45,917 nucleotides of DNA, from the NCBI GenBank assembly GCA_934272745.1, contig CAKQSI010000015.1, positions 1-45,917 on the forward strand, written 5' to 3'. Positions 6,845 to 13,906 of this stretch are shown in pieces; positions within the stretch are counted from its first letter, which is position 1; each line of letters begins with the position of its first letter. This stretch comes from an uncultured Clostridia bacterium. Lineage in GTDB: Bacteria > Bacillota > Clostridia > Christensenellales > Borkfalkiaceae. The notes beneath the pieces were generated by a model, which was not told the DNA's origin, did not search any database, and was given only the letters and a program-made list of their open reading frames with translations. The position numbers and the translations under genes were made by a program.

Positions 6845-8052
6845 CGCTGTGGGAATTTTTAAAACCGCGGCTTTCCCCCGCCTTTTCGGAAGAAATCGAA
6901 CGCCGTGCGGCAAAAATCACCGGCAGGGGCAGGCTGATTCCCGCCGCGGCGGAAAAGAAAGAGGAGCAAGTGCGGGAAATTCTTGCCATTCTCGCTTCTC
7001 GGAACGTGGCGGTGCCGGTGTCGGATTGCTACGGCGAGAAATGGAAAGAGGAAATTCTGCTTTCTTTAGACGACGGCAGTTATCCAGATCTTGCGTTTCT
7101 GATGTTCACCAGCGGTACGACGGGGCGCCCCAAAGGGGTGATGCTTTCGCACGAAAACGTCATCGCCAATTTAAAAGCCATCGGATCCTATTTTGAAATC
7201 GAACCGGGCGACCGCTTTTTGATCGCGCGGCCGCTCGTGCATATCGCCGTTCTGACGGGGGAAGTGCTGTACGGCTTGTACCGCGGCGCGGAACTGCGAT
7301 TTTTCGACGAAGTGTTCATGCCGAAGCGCGTGGCAAAGACCATTCGCGAGGAGAAAATCAACGTTTTTTGTTGCACGCCCACCCTGTTTCATCACCTTTC
7401 GCCCTATCTTGCGCCGGACGATCTGAAAACGGTGGTGTTCAGCGGCGAACGCCTGCAGGCGGGGCATGCCGAAGGACTGAAGGAACGCTTCCCTTCCGTG
7501 CGGTTTTATAACGTCTATGGATTGACGGAAAACAGCCCTCGGGTTTCCGCGCTGACCTATCGCGACTTCTTTAAAAAACCGCAAAGCGTGGGCAAGCCCA
7601 TCGCCGGGACGGAAATGGCGCTGCGGGACGGCGAACTGTGGGTGCGTTCCCCCTCGGTCATGCAGGGGTATTATCACGCGCCTGAACTCACCGCGGAAAA
7701 AATTTCCCCGGACGGGTTTTTAAAAACCGGCGATATGGCGCGCGTGGACGACGACGGCGATTATTACATTCTGGGCAGAAAGGACGACATGATCATTCGC
7801 GCCGGAGTCAATATTTACCCGCAGGAGATCGAATCGGTCGCGCTGCAGGCGCCCGGCGTGCAAGCCTGTCTGGTTTGCGGCAAAGACGACGTGAATTACG
7901 GGCAGGAAATCTGCATAAAAGCGGTGGGAAGTCTGACGGCGCAGGATCTTCGGAAATACCTTTTGGAACGGCTGCCCGCAAGACTGATGCCCGGCCGGTT
8001 TGAAATCGTCGATCGGCTGGATATGACGCCCAGCGGGAAAATCAGGCGCTGA
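6841..8052 (+). CDS. AMP-forming acyl/aryl/amino-acid ligase of the ANL superfamily (403 aa)
   Basis: The ATP-binding signature FTSGTTGRPKG is at residues 89-99, YGLTE at 226-230, TGDMARVDDDGDYYILGR at about 296-313 with Asp298, and the C-terminal PSGKIRR with the adenylation lysine Lys400. It should activate a carboxylate as an acyl-adenylate and load it on a carrier thiol. The N-terminal region before the A3 motif is only about 88 residues, clearly shorter than the roughly 150-180 usual in acyl-CoA synthetases, so part of the N-terminal subdomain is missing or reduced. Flanked by two carrier-protein genes with a 4-base overlap on one side and 8 bases on the other, it very probably loads one or both. 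Substrate cannot be told from sequence alone. Confidence 0.88.
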   Translation: MTLWEFLKPRLSPAFSEEIERRAAKITGRGRLIPAAAEKKEEQVREILAILASRNVAVPVSDCYGEKWKEEILLSLDDGSYPDLAFLMFTSGTTGRPKGVMLSHENVIANLKAIGSYFEIEPGDRFLIARPLVHIAVLTGEVLYGLYRGAELRFFDEVFMPKRVAKTIREEKINVFCCTPTLFHHLSPYLAPDDLKTVVFSGERLQAGHAEGLKERFPSVRFYNVYGLTENSPRVSALTYRDFFKKPQSVGKPIAGTEMALRDGELWVRSPSVMQGYYHAPELTAEKISPDGFLKTGDMARVDDDGDYYILGRKDDMIIRAGVNIYPQEIESVALQAPGVQACLVCGKDDVNYGQEICIKAVGSLTAQDLRKYLLERLPARLMPGRFEIVDRLDMTPSGKIRR

Positions 8053-8060
8053 AGACTAAA

Positions 8061-8318
8061 ATGAAAACGATATTGGAATTGATACGCGCCCATACGGCGT
8101 TTGACGAAGAAATCCACGCGGATACGCCGATATCTTCGCTCAGTCTGGACAGTTTGTCGTTCATCAACCTTCTGGTGGCGATCGAAGAGGAATACGGGGT
8201 GGAGTTCGGCGACGAAGAATTGACCAGAGATCGTTATGCCTCGGCGGGCGATCTGATCTCTGCCGTGGAGAAAAAGACGGAGGAGAAAAAGCAGGGCGGC
8301 GTTCCCGAAAAGGGGTAG
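8061..8318 (+). CDS. Acyl carrier protein 2 (85 aa)
   Basis: A second small acidic helical protein with the site SLSLDSLSFINL; Ser31 is the expected phosphopantetheine attachment point. It lacks the glycine that often precedes the Asp-Ser pair and ends in a Lys/Glu-rich tail (EKKTEEKKQGG), so it is diverged from carrier 1. ATG 8061 is only 8 bases after the ligase stop; its own ribosome site is weak, which suggests coupled translation. Two different carriers around one ligase suggest either two loading partners or a relay of the acyl group from one carrier to the other. Confidence 0.82.
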   Translation: MKTILELIRAHTAFDEEIHADTPISSLSLDSLSFINLLVAIEEEYGVEFGDEELTRDRYASAGDLISAVEKKTEEKKQGGVPEKG

Positions 8319-8389
8319 ACGTCCCCCGGTTTTCCGTTCATTTTGCGGAAACGAAAGAAAAAACGCGCGTTTAAAATACGGAGGGGGAA

Positions 8390-9334
8390 ATGCCGAGGAA
8401 AGTTTTGGACGGCGTAAGACCGTTTAACGAATTTCAGTTTAAAAGTTGCTTCTATCACCAACTGATTGCAGGGCTGGGGTGTTTCGGAAACGACGGCTTC
8501 CGGCTGTTTTACAGTCAGTTCCTGCAGGTTTCGGAAGGGTTCGGGACGAAAGATCGCATGCTTTCTGCGGGAAAGGAGGGTAAACTCGTCGGTTATCGCC
8601 TGCGGAGAATGACGTTGACCGGATCCCGCCTGCAAAAGGAGATTGACTACGGACACCCGCTGCTCGTCGCGGTGGATTGCTACGATTTAAAGCACCGCAA
8701 AGACACCTATTTAAAAAAGCACGCGCCGCATTTTATCCTGCTTTACGGTTACGACACCGACCGGGATATCGGTTATATCGTCGATCATTATTTTGAAAAC
8801 GGCACCGACTACGCCCCTCGGGAAACTTCCCTTTCGGAACTTCTCGAAATCAACGCGAAATATCGGGCGGGATCGGGCAGGGGCAAGACCGGCTGTATGG
8901 CGCTTTCGCCCGCAAAACCCTGCAGTGAAAAGCGTTGCAGAAAGATTGTTTACGGCGGAGCGGAGCGGGCGCGGCAAAGTTTAAGCGCGCTGCTTTGTAA
9001 CCTGAGCCGGCTTGGCGAACTTCTTAGCGCGGGGGATCCGGCGCTTTCGGAAAACTACGCCGCCGCCGAAAATTTTTTGCGCGCGATGCGAACGTCCCGT
9101 CTTAGTCTTGCCAAAATCGATCTGATCCGCGCCGTTCCCGGGGCGGAAGAAAATCTGAAAGCCGCCGTCGGCGGATATAATTACTTCCTTTCCCTGCTCT
9201 GGAAGTACCACGCAAGCGGCGACGCGGGCTTCCTTTTCCGCCACGGCGAGCGCATTGCAAATAAACTTTCCGCTCTTGCGGATAGCGAGAAATTTTTTGC
9301 GGAACGTATCGAAAAGGAGAGGACGTATGCCTGA
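8390..9334 (+). CDS. BtrH-like Cys-His-Asp acyltransferase candidate (314 aa)
   Basis: The arrangement FKSCFYHQLIAGLG with Cys20, APHFILLYGYD with His114 and GYIVDHYFENG with Asp132 matches the BtrH N-terminal fold more closely than the paralogue at 5517-6512. The spacing from Cys to His to Asp is almost the same in both. The C-terminal half (from about residue 165) is predicted helical and contains no repeat. ATG 8390 has a strong CGGAGGGGG site. BtrH-type enzymes transfer an acyl chain from a carrier protein to an amine, which fits the carrier and ligase genes just upstream. The next gene overlaps this one by 8 bases. Acceptor and acyl group are unknown. Confidence 0.68.
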   Translation: MPRKVLDGVRPFNEFQFKSCFYHQLIAGLGCFGNDGFRLFYSQFLQVSEGFGTKDRMLSAGKEGKLVGYRLRRMTLTGSRLQKEIDYGHPLLVAVDCYDLKHRKDTYLKKHAPHFILLYGYDTDRDIGYIVDHYFENGTDYAPRETSLSELLEINAKYRAGSGRGKTGCMALSPAKPCSEKRCRKIVYGGAERARQSLSALLCNLSRLGELLSAGDPALSENYAAAENFLRAMRTSRLSLAKIDLIRAVPGAEENLKAAVGGYNYFLSLLWKYHASGDAGFLFRHGERIANKLSALADSEKFFAERIEKERTYA

Positions 9335-9890
9335 ATTTCGTACTCTTTCCCTGACTTCCGCCTTAAACGAGCAACTGATCGCGGACGAGGGGAAACCGGC
9401 TTCCGCGGTCGGAATCGATGGCTACGTGATCCCCCGCGCCGAATGGAACGATGGGGTTGCGCGCCTTGCGAAAGTCCCGCCCTTTTCGTTTGCGGCAGAG
9501 GGAAACGATCATTTATTTTGCGACGGGCAGACGCTGCCGCTTTCCCCGGGCGTGAGAAAACTGCACTTTCTCGGGTTTTCCTATTGGGGGGACGCGTTTG
9601 ACGAAGTTGCCGTCCGCCTTTCGGACGGGCGGACGAAAAACTATCGGCTGGTGTTTTCGGACTGGTCGCACACCGCGGAAGAGATCGCTTCCGACACGGC
9701 GCCGGAAGTCCCGGAAAACTCGCTGTTTCCGGCGTTTTCGGTTTTCACCGCCGAAGAAAACCGCAGGGAATTGTTTTTCGATCGGTTTACAATGACTTTC
9801 GCCCCCGAAGATCAGCCGCAAAGCGTTCGCCTGCCGTTTAATCTGTTTCTGGAAATTTTTGCCGTGACGGAGGAAACGGGCGATGAGTGA
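9327..9890 (+). CDS. Beta-sandwich protein, carbohydrate-binding-like (187 aa)
   Basis: Strand-rich protein without signal peptide. The segment LHFLGFSYWGDAFDEVAV and the following YRLVFSDWSH resemble beta-sandwich accessory domains attached to some glycoside hydrolases, where a ligand-facing strand is followed by a xxLxxSDW loop. No catalytic motif is seen. ATG 9327 was chosen because AAAGGAGAGG precedes it and its start overlaps the previous stop in an ATGCCTGA arrangement. It overlaps the next gene in the same way (ATGAGTGA, 9883-9890), so this triplet of genes is tightly coupled. A role in binding a sugar or a modified polymer in the pathway is possible but unproven. Confidence 0.55.
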   Translation: MPEFRTLSLTSALNEQLIADEGKPASAVGIDGYVIPRAEWNDGVARLAKVPPFSFAAEGNDHLFCDGQTLPLSPGVRKLHFLGFSYWGDAFDEVAVRLSDGRTKNYRLVFSDWSHTAEEIASDTAPEVPENSLFPAFSVFTAEENRRELFFDRFTMTFAPEDQPQSVRLPFNLFLEIFAVTEETGDE

Positions 9891-10608
9891 GATCGTGCTT
9901 AAGGGGCGCGCCGTAACAGAAAACCCCGTGGCAGAACGGGGCGATTGCGCCGCCGGGGAAAGCGGCGTGCCGGACCCTGCCGCGTTTTCGGGCGAACCCC
10001 ACGGGAAGTCGGATTCCGGCTCCGGGGTTGCGGTCGGGGCAACTTTCCCCGCGGGGACGGAAGAAGCCGCTTCCCCGCCCGGGGCGGACAAACCCTTTTA
10101 CGACGCGTCGCGTTCGCTTTCCGAAAACGCGAAGGAAGCGGTCAAGTACACCGCCACGGTTCATACGATGCAGGACGAAGCGTTCGTCGATCACGTCAAG
10201 GAGGGGATCAAGGCTTCCATCAAAGAGAGTGTGGAAGCCGACCGCAAGATCGGCCGCATCGAGAAAGAGAGCATCGTTTACGACAAGGAAACGCAGCGAT
10301 TAAGGGCGTTTTACGAAAAGCACAAGGCGATTTTAAGTTTCGGCGGAATCGACGAACCGTGCGATATGTTTTTTATGAAAACCACCATCGTGCTGCTTTC
10401 GCTGCCATTCTTTTTTACGCTGTTGTTTGTCAAAACGCCGGTGCGGATTCTTATCACGATTTTCGACGCGTTCAACGGACTTTTGTGTGAGATTGCAAAG
10501 TTTTCAAAACCCGCCCGCAATTTTTGCGGACTTTTGGTCTGGGGAACGGTGCTGTGTTCGCTGATTTTCGGCATTTATAAAGGCGTTTTGTGGGCATTCC
10601 GGCTTTAG
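9883..10608 (+). CDS. Unknown protein with C-terminal membrane helices (241 aa)
   Basis: The first 80 residues are Gly/Ala/Pro/Glu-rich and probably disordered; residues 85-155 form a charged, helical, possibly coiled-coil stretch (VDHVKEGIKASIKESVEADR). At least two hydrophobic segments follow near residues 165-190 (TTIVLLSLPFFFTLLFV) and 215-237 (FCGLLVWGTVLCSLIFGI), with an amphipathic region between. No family is recognised. It is the last gene of the run that begins at 1216 and is followed after about 170 bases by a very strong terminator. It might tether the pathway to the membrane, as the three-helix protein at 2693-3352 might at the other end. Confidence 0.65.
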   Translation: MSEIVLKGRAVTENPVAERGDCAAGESGVPDPAAFSGEPHGKSDSGSGVAVGATFPAGTEEAASPPGADKPFYDASRSLSENAKEAVKYTATVHTMQDEAFVDHVKEGIKASIKESVEADRKIGRIEKESIVYDKETQRLRAFYEKHKAILSFGGIDEPCDMFFMKTTIVLLSLPFFFTLLFVKTPVRILITIFDAFNGLLCEIAKFSKPARNFCGLLVWGTVLCSLIFGIYKGVLWAFRL

Positions 10609-10730
10609 ATTTCGGGGTTTAAAAGAACCGGCCGCGCCCGGGAAGGGGAATGAAATAATAAAACGAAACGTCAAAGCAGGAAGACGACGTTGCGTTTCCC
10701 GCGCGTTTGGGGCGGGGCTGAAAGAAAAAG

Positions 10731-10794
10731 GCGCCCGCGCGTATAAAAATGTAAAAACGCCCCGCGCGTATAAAAAGCAAAAGGCGCCCCGCGC
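10731..10794 (+). repeat. Two ~27-bp direct repeats leading into a terminator
   Basis: CCCGCGCGTATAAAAA appears twice here, each copy followed by an A-rich stretch, and the start of the terminator stem (GCGCCCCGCGCG) looks like a third, partly altered copy. The 334-base gap 10609-10942 contains these repeats, two terminators and no ORF worth calling. Confidence 0.6.
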
Positions 10795-10831
10795 GCCCGT
10801 AAAATTTACGGGCGCGCGGGGCGCCTTTTTT
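10781..10831. terminator. Very strong, bidirectional hairpin terminator (23-bp stem)
   Basis: The left arm AAGGCGCCCCGCGCGCCCGT continues through TAAA to 10803, and pairs perfectly with 10805-10827 across a minimal loop. TTTTTT lies at 10826-10831 on the plus strand, and an A-run flanks the left arm for the other direction. It separates the convergent operon 1216-10608 and the dGTPase-like gene. Confidence 0.9.
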
Positions 10832-10909
10832 AAATACAAAGCAAGGACTTTGGGACGACGAGTTTTCGTTGCGCCGAAGAGGCGAGTCCTCTCGTTGCGG
10901 GGCGCCTTT

Positions 10910-10932
10910 TAAAATTAAAGCGGTTTTACCGC
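10910..10932 (-). terminator. Short terminator of the dGTPase-like gene
   Basis: Read on the minus strand, GCGGT-AAA-ACCGC (10932-10920) is followed by TTTAATTTTAAAA. It lies 10 bases past the stop of the gene ending at 10943. Confidence 0.6.
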
Positions 10933-10942
10933 CCGGCGGATT

Positions 10943-12139
10943 TTATTCGTCGAAATAGCCGCGGTAACGGAGGTCGTTGCCGCTGTCCGGGAACAGCGTT
11001 TTATAGAGGTCGATAAAATAATCGTCGGTCATGCTGGCGATGTAATCCACGACGATCTGGTCGGGACTTGCCGAAAGATAGGGCGTATCGCGCTTATAGC
11101 GGCAGCGTTCGACGTAGTCGACGTGGTGGCGGAACAGATAAGACGACCGGTCGTTTGTTTTCAGGTCGAAAAGCAGCCGGTCATACAACGCCGCCATCAT
11201 CGGGGCGAGATTGCGGTCGGTTTCCGCCCGCGCCTCGGGGGAGTCGTAGATTTTCTCGTAATTTTCCTGTTTCGCCTGTTTTAAGGCGGCAAAATATGCG
11301 GGGTCCAGCCGCAAATACGGCTTGCCGTAACTGTTTTCGATGAGGTTGACCGTGATGTTGTTGATCATCACCGCGTTGAACGTTCCCACGGCGCTGTCCG
11401 AAAAATCGGCGTTTGTCACAGCGCCGGTAAGTTCCGCGTCCTGCCGATCCTTGCCGAGATAGGCGATGATGTCCGCAATGCGCACCACGCAGCCTTCCAG
11501 CGTGGCGGGGACGAGGGTTTGCATAAAGCCGTTTTCGGTATAGCACCTTTCCACGGTTTCGTCGAATTCGGCAAAGGAAGTAAGTTTCCGCGGGCGGTAT
11601 TCGGAAAGTTCCAGTTCCCCGTTGTGGCAAAGAATGCCGTCCAAAGTCTGCAAAGTGACGTTATACGGAAAAATGCCGTCCAAAACGCGCACGGAATGCA
11701 CGTTGTGATAGAATTTGCGCCCCGTCTGTTTTTCGTAAAGGTCGCTAAGCACGCGTTCCCCCGCGTGTCCGAACGGGGTGTGCCCGATGTCGTGCCCGAG
11801 GGCGATGGCTTCGATCAGCTCGGTGTTCAGCCCCAACGCTTTGCCGATCGTCCGCGCAATGCGCGAAACAAACTGCACGTGCAGGCTGCGCCGCGTGATA
11901 TCGTCGTTTTTGTAGAGGGAAAAGACCTGCGTTTTGTCCTGATAGCGCGAAAAATACGGGCAGTTCATGATTTTGTCCGTGTCGCGGATGAAGTTGGAAC
12001 GCAAAACCGACGGCGCGTCGTGGGGGTTCGGCTTCCGCCGAAGGGCGTTTTCATCCGAAAAAGCGGCAGGGTTTTTCTTGCCTGCCGCTCTGTCCGAAAG
12101 AATGCGTTTTTTGAGTTCTTCCGATAAATCGTTGTACAT
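10943..12139 (-). CDS. dgt: dGTPase-like HD-domain triphosphohydrolase (398 aa)
   Basis: HD-superfamily enzyme with His87 (RRSLHVQFVSRIAR) and the metal-binding pair His116-Asp117 in ALGHDIGHTPFGHAGE, the signature of deoxyguanosine triphosphate triphosphohydrolase-like proteins. The N-terminal LRSNFIRDTDKIMNCPYFSRYQDKTQV region is also the family's (RT-DRDRI-S-AFRRL equivalent). Such enzymes hydrolyse dNTPs to nucleosides and triphosphate and help keep the dNTP pool balanced. ATG 12139 is preceded by GGAG. It is convergent with the carrier-protein operon. Upstream, GCCGAAAGGAAATGTTTT-like direct repeats at 12213-12268 may belong to its regulatory region. Family assignment is secure; exact substrate preference is not. 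Confidence 0.88.
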   Translation of the reverse strand: MYNDLSEELKKRILSDRAAGKKNPAAFSDENALRRKPNPHDAPSVLRSNFIRDTDKIMNCPYFSRYQDKTQVFSLYKNDDITRRSLHVQFVSRIARTIGKALGLNTELIEAIALGHDIGHTPFGHAGERVLSDLYEKQTGRKFYHNVHSVRVLDGIFPYNVTLQTLDGILCHNGELELSEYRPRKLTSFAEFDETVERCYTENGFMQTLVPATLEGCVVRIADIIAYLGKDRQDAELTGAVTNADFSDSAVGTFNAVMINNITVNLIENSYGKPYLRLDPAYFAALKQAKQENYEKIYDSPEARAETDRNLAPMMAALYDRLLFDLKTNDRSSYLFRHHVDYVERCRYKRDTPYLSASPDQIVVDYIASMTDDYFIDLYKTLFPDSGNDLRYRGYFDE

Positions 12140-12212
12140 TTTGGTTTCTCCGTCGGGAGGGGAATTTCCGGCGCGCCGGAAGGGGATAATTCAGACGTTT
12201 TACGGGCGCTGG

Positions 12213-12268
12213 TTGCCGAAAGGAAATGTTTTGCGGGCGAAAGAACGCTTCGCCGAAAGGGAATGTTT
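12213..12268 (-). repeat. Direct repeat in the leader of the dGTPase-like gene
   Basis: GCCGAAAGGAAATGTTTT and GCCGAAAGGGAATGTTTT occur 38 bases apart (about 12214 and 12252) in the gap between the lipoprotein gene and the dGTPase-like gene. They differ by one base. Possible duplicated control element or simple tandem duplication. Confidence 0.65.
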
Positions 12269-12353
12269 TATAAAAAACCAACGTCTCGCGGATTTTCCCC
12301 CGCCGTTTTGCTTATGTGCGAACAAGAGAGCAAATAGCGTTTTTAGAATCTTA

Positions 12354-12809
12354 TCACGGCAGCTCACTCTCGTTGACGGGAGTTGCTTCAAGCTCCTTAT
12401 TCAAATCGTTCCAATAAGAGCCAATATCCGCACTTGTGAAATACTTAAAACCTCCTGCTTTTGACTTCAAATTACCGTTTTTAACTCCATAGCAGGCGTA
12501 AATCAAATCGTAACTTCTCCCATCCGAAAGGTTAAATCTAAAGCTGGTCACGACCGCTCTGTCGGTTTCCTCGGCCGTTTTGTCTTTCAGGGATAAGCCC
12601 TTGAACATATCATACAGAACCGTTATATCGCTTTCAGCAACGACTACTTTCTTTTCTGCCGATGCAGGCACTTTGTCGTAGCGGTACATTTCAACGCTTT
12701 TGACAGCGTCAACCTCAAACGGGAAGTCGATATTGACCGTTTTCCCGTTACAGCCGACAAGCCCCAGCGTTAGGATCAGCGCAAAGATTAAGATGGTTAC
12801 TTTTTTCAT
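12354..12809 (-). CDS. Small unknown lipoprotein (151 aa)
   Basis: The N-terminus MKKVTILIFALILTLGLVGC is a typical lipoprotein signal; cleavage before Cys20 (LVGC lipobox) would anchor the mature 132-residue protein outside the membrane. The mature part is hydrophilic and strand-rich with no family I recognise (VKSVEMYRYDKVP, DITVLYDMFKGLSLKD, FRFNLSDGRSYDLIYACYG). Base composition is more AT-rich than its neighbours, a hint of separate origin. ATG 12809 follows AAGGAG. A predicted promoter is at 12921-12949 and a hairpin at 12874-12901 lies in the leader. It looks like a single-gene unit. Confidence 0.8.
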   Translation of the reverse strand: MKKVTILIFALILTLGLVGCNGKTVNIDFPFEVDAVKSVEMYRYDKVPASAEKKVVVAESDITVLYDMFKGLSLKDKTAEETDRAVVTSFRFNLSDGRSYDLIYACYGVKNGNLKSKAGGFKYFTSADIGSYWNDLNKELEATPVNESELP

Positions 12810-12873
12810 TTCATACTCCTTTTTGTGTTTGGTTTCTCGTGGGGAATTCGTTGCAGCCTATCTTTATCGGGTG

Positions 12874-12901
12874 GAAAAACGCACTTACACAAGCGTTTTT
12901 C
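12874..12901 (-). promoter_or_regulatory. Leader hairpin upstream of the small lipoprotein gene
   Basis: On the minus strand GAAAAACGC pairs with GCGTTTTTC around a 10-nt loop, between the predicted promoter and the start codon. The T-rich right arm could make it a weak attenuator. The mechanism is a guess. Confidence 0.4.
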
Positions 12902-12920
12902 TCACGGCATGATATTTCAA

Positions 12921-12949
12921 ATTATACCACAGAATAATCTTACGGAAAA
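12921..12949 (-). promoter_or_regulatory. Predicted promoter of the small lipoprotein gene
   Basis: Minus strand: TTTTCC (12949-12944), 17-base spacer, then a perfect TATAAT (12926-12921). The -35 box is poor. Confidence 0.5.
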
Positions 12950-13000
12950 GAGGGCGAAATGTCTTGTGGTCGTCTTGCTTCGGAATAGCGGCAGGGCCGG

Positions 13001-13600
13001 CTATCCTTGTTTGGCGTTGTTCTTCTCTGTCGCACATGAACATTCGGGCTGGGAATGTTTTTGCAGCAGTTCGTCCCGGTGGGCGGCGTAGTTTTTCATG
13101 CAGGCGGAAATGATTTCTTTTGCCTGATGGTGGTCGCCCGTGCGGTTGACGTCGGTCACGTTGCGGTGTTCCAACTGCTTATAAACGTGGAAGAAGTGTT
13201 CCATTTCGTCCACCACGTGGCGGGGCAGCGCGCTGATGTCGCGGTAGCCGTTGTACATGGGGTCCTGAAAGGGTATGGCGATGATCTTTTCGTCTTTGCT
13301 GCCGCCGTCGGTCATGGTGATCACGCCCACGGGGTAGCAGTGCACCAGACTCATCGGCTCCAGACTTTCGGAACACAGCACCAGCACGTCCAGCGGGTCG
13401 CCGTCGTCGGCAAAGGTGCGGGGGATGAATCCGTAGTTTGCCGGGTAATGCGTGGCGGTGTAGAGAATGCGGTCGAGGATCAGAAGCCCCGTGTCCTTGT
13501 CCATTTCGTACTTTTGCTTGGTGCCTTTGCTGATTTCGATGACGGCGATAAAGTCGTCTTTTTTAATGCGTTTTTCGTCGATGTCATGCCAGATGTTCAT
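13001..13600 (-). CDS. ppa: Inorganic pyrophosphatase, family I (199 aa)
   Basis: The signature DDGDPLDVLVL (residues 65-75) with its metal-binding aspartates, preceded by HYPANYGFIPRTF, identifies a soluble family I pyrophosphatase, which hydrolyses pyrophosphate to phosphate and so drives nucleotide and aminoacyl-tRNA synthesis. The later DPMYNGYRDISALPRHVVDEMEHFF part is also conserved in the family. A C-terminal tail of about 20 residues rich in Cys, Lys and Asn (ECSCATEKNNAKQG) is unusual. ATG 13600 follows AAGGAG, and a good promoter lies at 13720-13748. Many Clostridia rely on family II or membrane pyrophosphatases, so a family I enzyme here is a mild distinction. Confidence 0.93.
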   Translation of the reverse strand: MNIWHDIDEKRIKKDDFIAVIEISKGTKQKYEMDKDTGLLILDRILYTATHYPANYGFIPRTFADDGDPLDVLVLCSESLEPMSLVHCYPVGVITMTDGGSKDEKIIAIPFQDPMYNGYRDISALPRHVVDEMEHFFHVYKQLEHRNVTDVNRTGDHHQAKEIISACMKNYAAHRDELLQKHSQPECSCATEKNNAKQG

Positions 13601-13719
13601 TTTTTGCTCCTTGAAAGAAGTCGGGGATTGCGCTTTTTCAAACGCCGTTTGCCTTTGCCGGGCGAACGCTGCTGCTTTTGCCGGGCAATCAAAGCGCCGC
13701 CGGAAGGTTTTCTTTTTCT

Positions 13720-13748
13720 ATTATAGCAGAATTCCCTTTTCCGGTCAA
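13720..13748 (-). promoter_or_regulatory. Predicted promoter of ppa
   Basis: Minus strand TTGACC (13748-13743), 17-base spacer, TATAAT (13725-13720). It lies about 120 bases upstream of the ppa start. Confidence 0.75.
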
Positions 13749-13813
13749 CCTTAAAAAATGCCGGTTTATAGATTTCTTTCGCCATTCCGGCGTGAAAGGC
13801 GAGGGAAATTCTT

Positions 13814-13906
13814 ATGGTTTCAGCGGTTTGCGGCGACTACGGTTCCGTCGGGTTGTACCGATTTCAGCCGCAGCGGCTTGCCGCGATTATAATTTCAGCG
13901 GTTTGA
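13814..13906 (-). repeat. Degenerate copies of the PAP2 gene's 3' end beyond its stop
   Basis: On the plus strand the end of the PAP2 gene reads AATTTCAGCGGTTTG (from about 13890). A similar GGTTTCAGCGGTTTG lies at about 13812, and GATTTCAGCCGCAGCGG lies between them. The copies lie downstream of the stop on the minus strand. Confidence 0.55.
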
